Position numbers and translations under genes: made by a program
NCBI RefSeq assembly: GCF_013415845.1
Contig: NZ_CP058907.1
Span: forward strand, 4,976,501 to 5,040,500
Direction of reading: 5' to 3'
Source: Rhodopseudomonas palustris
Lineage (GTDB): Bacteria; Pseudomonadota; Alphaproteobacteria; Rhizobiales; Xanthobacteraceae
DNA: 64,000 nt
In this document: in pieces, positions 60,696 to 64,000 of the stretch
Position numbering within the stretch: the first letter of the stretch is position 1
How the letters are laid out: each line of letters starts with the position of its first letter
The notes under the pieces: model-generated
Seen by the model: only the letters and a program-made list of their open reading frames with translations
Told to the model about the DNA's origin: nothing
Databases searched by the model: none

Positions 60696-61697
60696 TCAAG
60701 ACTCGGCCGCGAGCAGCGACAGCCAGTTGCCGAACAGTGCCACCGCGGAGACTTCCAACGCCGCAGTCAGTCCCGGCCGCAGCGCCAACGGTGGCAGTTC
60801 GGCGATGACGTCTGGCCGACGATCAGCCGTTGCACGATCACAGAACGCGGCAAGCCGAGCCTCTGTTTCTGAGCTGAAGTAATTGCACGGCGGCTCCGGA
60901 CAATCGTCGCGTTCACCAGCCAGATAGCGACCGACATCACGCAGAAATTCGCGCTGCAGCGTCGCGGGGTCGTATTCCGGATGCCCCTGAAAGAACACCA
61001 TGCGGCTGCGGCCATCGCGCCTGAACACGTCGACGCCCGCTCCGACTGCTCGCGTCAGAACTTCGTAGCCAGCGGCGGAAAGCTCGTCCGCATCGAGATC
61101 GTTGAGGCGCGAATGCGAGACTCGCATAGTCGCCGGCAGATCATCCAGCATCGGATCGCGCTGCAGCTTCCCGGCCGTATAGACCCCCGAGCATTTACGC
61201 GGCAGTCTTCGGCGCTCGATGCCGTCAAGATGCAGAACGGCGGCATGGGCGGCGAGACAGGACCAGATCGTCGAGCGCGTGTTGGCTTCGGCCCAATCCA
61301 CCAACCGGCGGAACTCGTCCCAATATGGTTCGTCGCGGAGTGCCGCCTTGCGCGGCTCGGCACCGGTGACGATCAGGCCGTCGAGACGGACGCGGCCGAG
61401 ATCAGCGATATCGGAATAGAGGCTATCGATGCGGTGGCGAGCAGCCGCCGATCGGGGCACCGAGCGCAGCGCGAAGCAATGCAGCCGAACACGCCGTTCG
61501 CCGGCACCGTCGCGCAGCAGCCGCGCGAATTGACGCTCGGTCGCGCGTAGCGCCGCATCGCCCATATTGTTGACAAGGCCGATCTCGATCGGCTTGCGGT
61601 GATCCGGCCGTCCCCACCGGCATCGCTCGTCGCCGGCACCATCCGGCGCCAGCACAGGGCTGTCGATCGGATCGGCGCTGTCGAACAGCAAGCTCAT
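60696..61697 (-). CDS. metA: Homoserine O-acyltransferase (MetA/HTS type)
   Basis: A 333-residue enzyme of the homoserine O-succinyl/acetyltransferase fold: IGLVNNMGDAALRATERQF, the catalytic cysteine C147 in IWSCLAAHAAV, and H239-x-E241 in FFQGHPEYD. It activates homoserine in methionine synthesis. The family includes both succinyl- and acetyl-transferring members, distinguished by a single active-site residue, which I do not assign here. The gene starts 12 bp after the sulfhydrylase gene, so the two form a pair. Confidence 0.88.
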   Translation of the reverse strand: MSLLFDSADPIDSPVLAPDGAGDERCRWGRPDHRKPIEIGLVNNMGDAALRATERQFARLLRDGAGERRVRLHCFALRSVPRSAAARHRIDSLYSDIADLGRVRLDGLIVTGAEPRKAALRDEPYWDEFRRLVDWAEANTRSTIWSCLAAHAAVLHLDGIERRRLPRKCSGVYTAGKLQRDPMLDDLPATMRVSHSRLNDLDADELSAAGYEVLTRAVGAGVDVFRRDGRSRMVFFQGHPEYDPATLQREFLRDVGRYLAGERDDCPEPPCNYFSSETEARLAAFCDRATADRRPDVIAELPPLALRPGLTAALEVSAVALFGNWLSLLAAES

Positions 61698-61709
61698 GCG
61701 CCGGACCGC

Positions 61710-63014
61710 CTATTCGGCCGCCGCCAGACGCGGCTGCGAACCGCAGGCTTGCGCGAGCGCCTGATCGAGATCCTCGATGATGTCGGCGATGTGTTCAATG
61801 CCGATCGAAAGCCGGATCGTCTCCGGCAAAACTCCGGCCTGACGCTGCTGCTCAGCCGACATCTGGCGATGGGTGGTCGACGCCGGGTGGCACGCGAGCG
61901 ACTTGGCGTCACCGATGTTCACCAGCCGGGTGATCAGCTTGAGCGAATCGTAGAACGCCTTGCCGGCTTCCATGCCACCCTTGATGCCGAAGGTGAACAG
62001 CGACGATGCGCGGCCGTCGAGATACTTCTGCACCAGCGGATAATACGGGCTGTCCGGGAAGCCGGTGTAATTGACCCAGGCAACGCGCGGATCGTCGCGC
62101 AGGAATTCGGCGACTTTCCGGGCGTTCTCGACGTGGCGCTCCATCCGCAACGCGACTGTCTCGATGCCCTGCAGCAGCAGAAAGGCGTTAAACGGCGACA
62201 GCACAGATCCCATGGTGCGCTGATAGATCGACCGCGCACGTTCGACGTAAGCGGTCGGCCCAAACCGCTCCGCATAGACCATGCCGTGATAGGAGTGGTC
62301 CGGCTGGTTGAATGCCGGAAACCGCTCCGGGTGCTTGGCCCAGTCGAATCGTCCGCTGTCGACGATGGCACCGCCGAGCGTGGTACCGTGGCCGCCGAGG
62401 AACTTGGTGAGCGAGTGCACCACGACATCGGCACCATACGCGATCGGCTTGAACAGGATCGGCGTCGCCACGGTATTGTCGACGATCAGCGGCACGCCGG
62501 CGCGATGCGCCACGTCGGCGATCGCTTCGATGTCGCAGACATTGCCGGCCGGATTGCCGATGGTTTCGCAGAACACCGCACGGGTGCCCTCATCGATAAG
62601 CTTGGCGATGTCGTCTGGCTTGTCGCTGGCAGCGAAGCGGCCAGTGATGCCCTGTCGCGGCAGGATGTGCGACAGCAGCGTATGCGTGGTACCATAGAGC
62701 TGTGGCACCGAGACGATATTGCCGCCATGATCGGCGAGATTGACGAAGGCGAAATGCAGCGCCGCCTGCCCGCTCGCCACCGCCAGGGAACCGACGCCGC
62801 CTTCCAGCTCAGCAACGCGCTTTTCCAGCACGCTTGTGGTCGGATTGGCGATCCGAGAATAGCGATAGCCTTCGGTCTCGAGATTGAATAACGCCGCGCC
62901 GTGGTCGGCACTGTCGAACGCGTAAGAGGCAGTCTGATAGATCGGCACCGCAACCGCGTGAGTGGTGGGTTCGGGCTCGTAGCCGGCGTGGATGGCAAGC
63001 GTCTCGTTGCGCAT
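61710..63014 (-). CDS. O-acetylhomoserine/O-succinylhomoserine sulfhydrylase (PLP enzyme)
   Basis: A 434-residue Cys/Met-metabolism PLP enzyme. The PLP lysine is K204 in HSLTKFLGGHGT; other signs are YSRIANPTTSVLEKRVAELEGG, ETIGNPAGNVCDI and the C-terminal RLSIGIEHIADIIEDLDQAL. The length (434) and the ETLAIHAGYEPEPTTHAVAVPIYQT start fit the O-acetylhomoserine sulfhydrylase (MetY) subgroup, which makes homocysteine from an acylhomoserine and sulfide. GGGAGGAGCTC gives a strong ribosome-binding site before ATG 63014. It is cotranscribed with metA. Confidence 0.9.
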   Translation of the reverse strand: MRNETLAIHAGYEPEPTTHAVAVPIYQTASYAFDSADHGAALFNLETEGYRYSRIANPTTSVLEKRVAELEGGVGSLAVASGQAALHFAFVNLADHGGNIVSVPQLYGTTHTLLSHILPRQGITGRFAASDKPDDIAKLIDEGTRAVFCETIGNPAGNVCDIEAIADVAHRAGVPLIVDNTVATPILFKPIAYGADVVVHSLTKFLGGHGTTLGGAIVDSGRFDWAKHPERFPAFNQPDHSYHGMVYAERFGPTAYVERARSIYQRTMGSVLSPFNAFLLLQGIETVALRMERHVENARKVAEFLRDDPRVAWVNYTGFPDSPYYPLVQKYLDGRASSLFTFGIKGGMEAGKAFYDSLKLITRLVNIGDAKSLACHPASTTHRQMSAEQQRQAGVLPETIRLSIGIEHIADIIEDLDQALAQACGSQPRLAAAE

Positions 63015-63147
63015 GAGCTCCTCCCTTCGCCGCGGCTGCACTTCACACACACAGAGCTCCGCGTCTGGCCTTTGCTAGAACGCACCGCATTAGCGGACAA
63101 CACATTTCAAAGACGACGACAAACTAACCCTAATTTCGCTTGCTGAT

Positions 63148-63175
63148 TTGAATACAGTTTGAATCGATTTGAATT
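63148..63175. repeat. Three phased TTTGAAT direct repeats
   Basis: TTTGAAT occurs at 63148-63154, 63159-63165 and 63169-63175, with starts 11 and 10 bases apart, i.e. about one helical turn. It is in the divergent region between the sulfhydrylase and acyl-CoA synthetase genes, 105 bp before the latter. Such spacing suits cooperative binding of a regulator on one face of the DNA; no known box is matched. Confidence 0.4.
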
Positions 63176-63279
63176 TGTTTACCTTAAGCGTGCTTCGTCC
63201 AGGCATTCGCAACAAATCGCCAACCGCGTTCGCCTACAATTGCACTCAAACTCGTCACGAACTTTCGGAATGGGTGTCG

Positions 63280-64000
63280 ATGACCGTGCACGCAACCGCT
63301 GCCATCCGTTCTACCGATGCGGCGCCCGCGCGCCCATCGGTCGCCAAGAGCTGGCTGAACGCGATCGAGATCACTGCGCGGATCGAACGCGAGCCGGAAC
63401 GTTTGCTGTGCGATACGGTCGCCGAATGGGCGATGCGCACGCCGAATGCGCACGCACTATTGTCGGAGCAAGAACGGTTCAGCTACGCCGAATTGGCGCG
63501 ACGAATTGACGGTTACGCACGCTGGGCACTCGCACACGGAATCGGCAAAGGCGTCACCGTCGCGCTGCTGATGCCGAACCGCCCAGACTATCTGGCGATC
63601 TGGCTCGGCATCACCAAGGTCGGCGGCGTGGTGGCGCTGCTCAACACACAGCTCACCGGCGCCTCGCTGGCCCATTGCATCGATGTCGCAGCGCCCAGCC
63701 ATATCATCGTGGCGAAGGAACTCAGCGACGCCTACGACAGCGCCAAACTGCATCTGGGATCTGCGCCCCGGCTGTGGCTGCACGGCGACGACGATACCGA
63801 GGTGGGGCTGTCGGACGCGCTGGCGATCGCAAACGACGATCCACTTACGGCGGACGAACGTCCCGCTGTGACTGTCGATGATACGGCACTGCTGATCTAC
63901 ACCTCCGGCACCACGGGGCTGCCGAAGGCAGCGCGGGTCAGTCACCGCCGGGTGATGAGCTGGGCCGGCTGGTTCGCCGGCCTCACCGGCGCGACATCCG
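63280..64000 (+). CDS. Long-chain acyl-CoA synthetase-type AMP-forming enzyme (3' part outside window)
   Basis: The visible 240 residues are the N-terminal third of an adenylate-forming enzyme of the FATP/very-long-chain acyl-CoA synthetase kind: LLCDTVAEWAMRTPNAHALLSEQERFSYAELARRIDGYARWALAHGI, VALLMPNRPDYLAIWLGITKVGGVVALLNT, and the AMP-binding loop LLIYTSGTTGLPKAARVSH. It activates a fatty or other carboxylic acid with ATP and CoA. ATG 63280 is chosen; a GTG two codons upstream is in frame. Confidence 0.9.
   Translation, partial: MTVHATAAIRSTDAAPARPSVAKSWLNAIEITARIEREPERLLCDTVAEWAMRTPNAHALLSEQERFSYAELARRIDGYARWALAHGIGKGVTVALLMPNRPDYLAIWLGITKVGGVVALLNTQLTGASLAHCIDVAAPSHIIVAKELSDAYDSAKLHLGSAPRLWLHGDDDTEVGLSDALAIANDDPLTADERPAVTVDDTALLIYTSGTTGLPKAARVSHRRVMSWAGWFAGLTGATS

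Noticed and set aside
63015..63110. Possible SAM-II riboswitch before the sulfhydrylase/metA pair
   Set aside because: Alphaproteobacterial met genes often have one, and CTAGCAAAGG plus a small CCGCATTAGCGG hairpin (63085-63096) attracted attention. I could not build the SAM-II pseudoknot from the sequence. A covariance-model search would decide.

Overview
The window is high-GC alphaproteobacterial DNA. Gene content points to the Nitrobacteraceae (Bradyrhizobiaceae), most likely Rhodopseudomonas. The evidence is the murA / DUF2948 / hisD / UPF0262 / low-molecular-weight phosphatase / maf neighbourhood, the small exported DUF3551 and BA14K proteins, EcfG-type stress promoters, CtrA-type boxes and several families of intergenic palindromic repeats. 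The species is an inference from gene families and gene order; no database search was possible.

Layout. (1) 1-6.5 kb, minus strand: conserved housekeeping genes (maf, phosphatase, UPF0262, hisD, DUF2948, murA). This block is interrupted by an AAA-type ATPase gene and about 0.6 kb of palindromic repeats. (2) 6.7-10.0 kb: small exported proteins with stress-type promoters, a cyclic-nucleotide-binding/thioredoxin-reductase-like fusion, and an NTF2-fold protein. (3) 10.2-15.6 kb: a genomic island that starts exactly at the 3' end of a tRNA-Thr(GGT) gene and ends at an imperfect copy of that tRNA 3' end. It carries a 1,244-residue protein of unknown family, which I propose is a defence-type effector with a PD-(D/E)XK-like N-terminus and a degenerate NTPase-like segment. 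It also carries two serine-recombinase remnants fused head to head. This is the most unusual part of the window. (4) 15.8-26.6 kb: a DUF2130 protein, then a catabolic locus. On the minus strand are a TRAP transporter, an acyl-CoA dehydrogenase and an acetyl-CoA hydrolase/transferase. Divergent from them are a class III CoA-transferase, a MaoC hydratase, a CitE-type lyase and an IclR regulator. The set fits uptake and cleavage of a C5 branched dicarboxylate such as mesaconate, itaconate or methylsuccinate through citramalyl-CoA. (5) 26.7-36.3 kb: guaC, a panE-like reductase, a nuclease-fold protein, a tandem hotdog thioesterase, a diguanylate cyclase, and the minus-strand group fabI / MaoC-phosphotransacetylase fusion / ackA, with a PPK2 gene just upstream. 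(6) 36.6-48.6 kb: a membrane protein, a BA14K protein, a DegP protease, two small conserved proteins, a four-gene nucleoside-type (BMP) ABC transporter, an HtrA-like protein that has lost its whole catalytic triad, and an orphan TctC-type binding protein. (7) 48.8-60.6 kb: an exopolysaccharide locus (polymerase-like, galE, WecG-type transferase, GH5 hydrolase, Wzz/ATPase, GT4, GINT1-like protein, VanZ-like, flippase-like). Its intergenic regions contain CtrA-like TTAACC boxes. (8) 60.7-64 kb: metA-type homoserine acyltransferase and the following sulfhydrylase gene, then the start of an acyl-CoA synthetase that runs off the window.

Coordinates of starts were decided from ribosome-binding sites and family alignment from memory. 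Motif residue numbers are counted from the chosen start. Low GC in the island is a visual impression, not a computed value.
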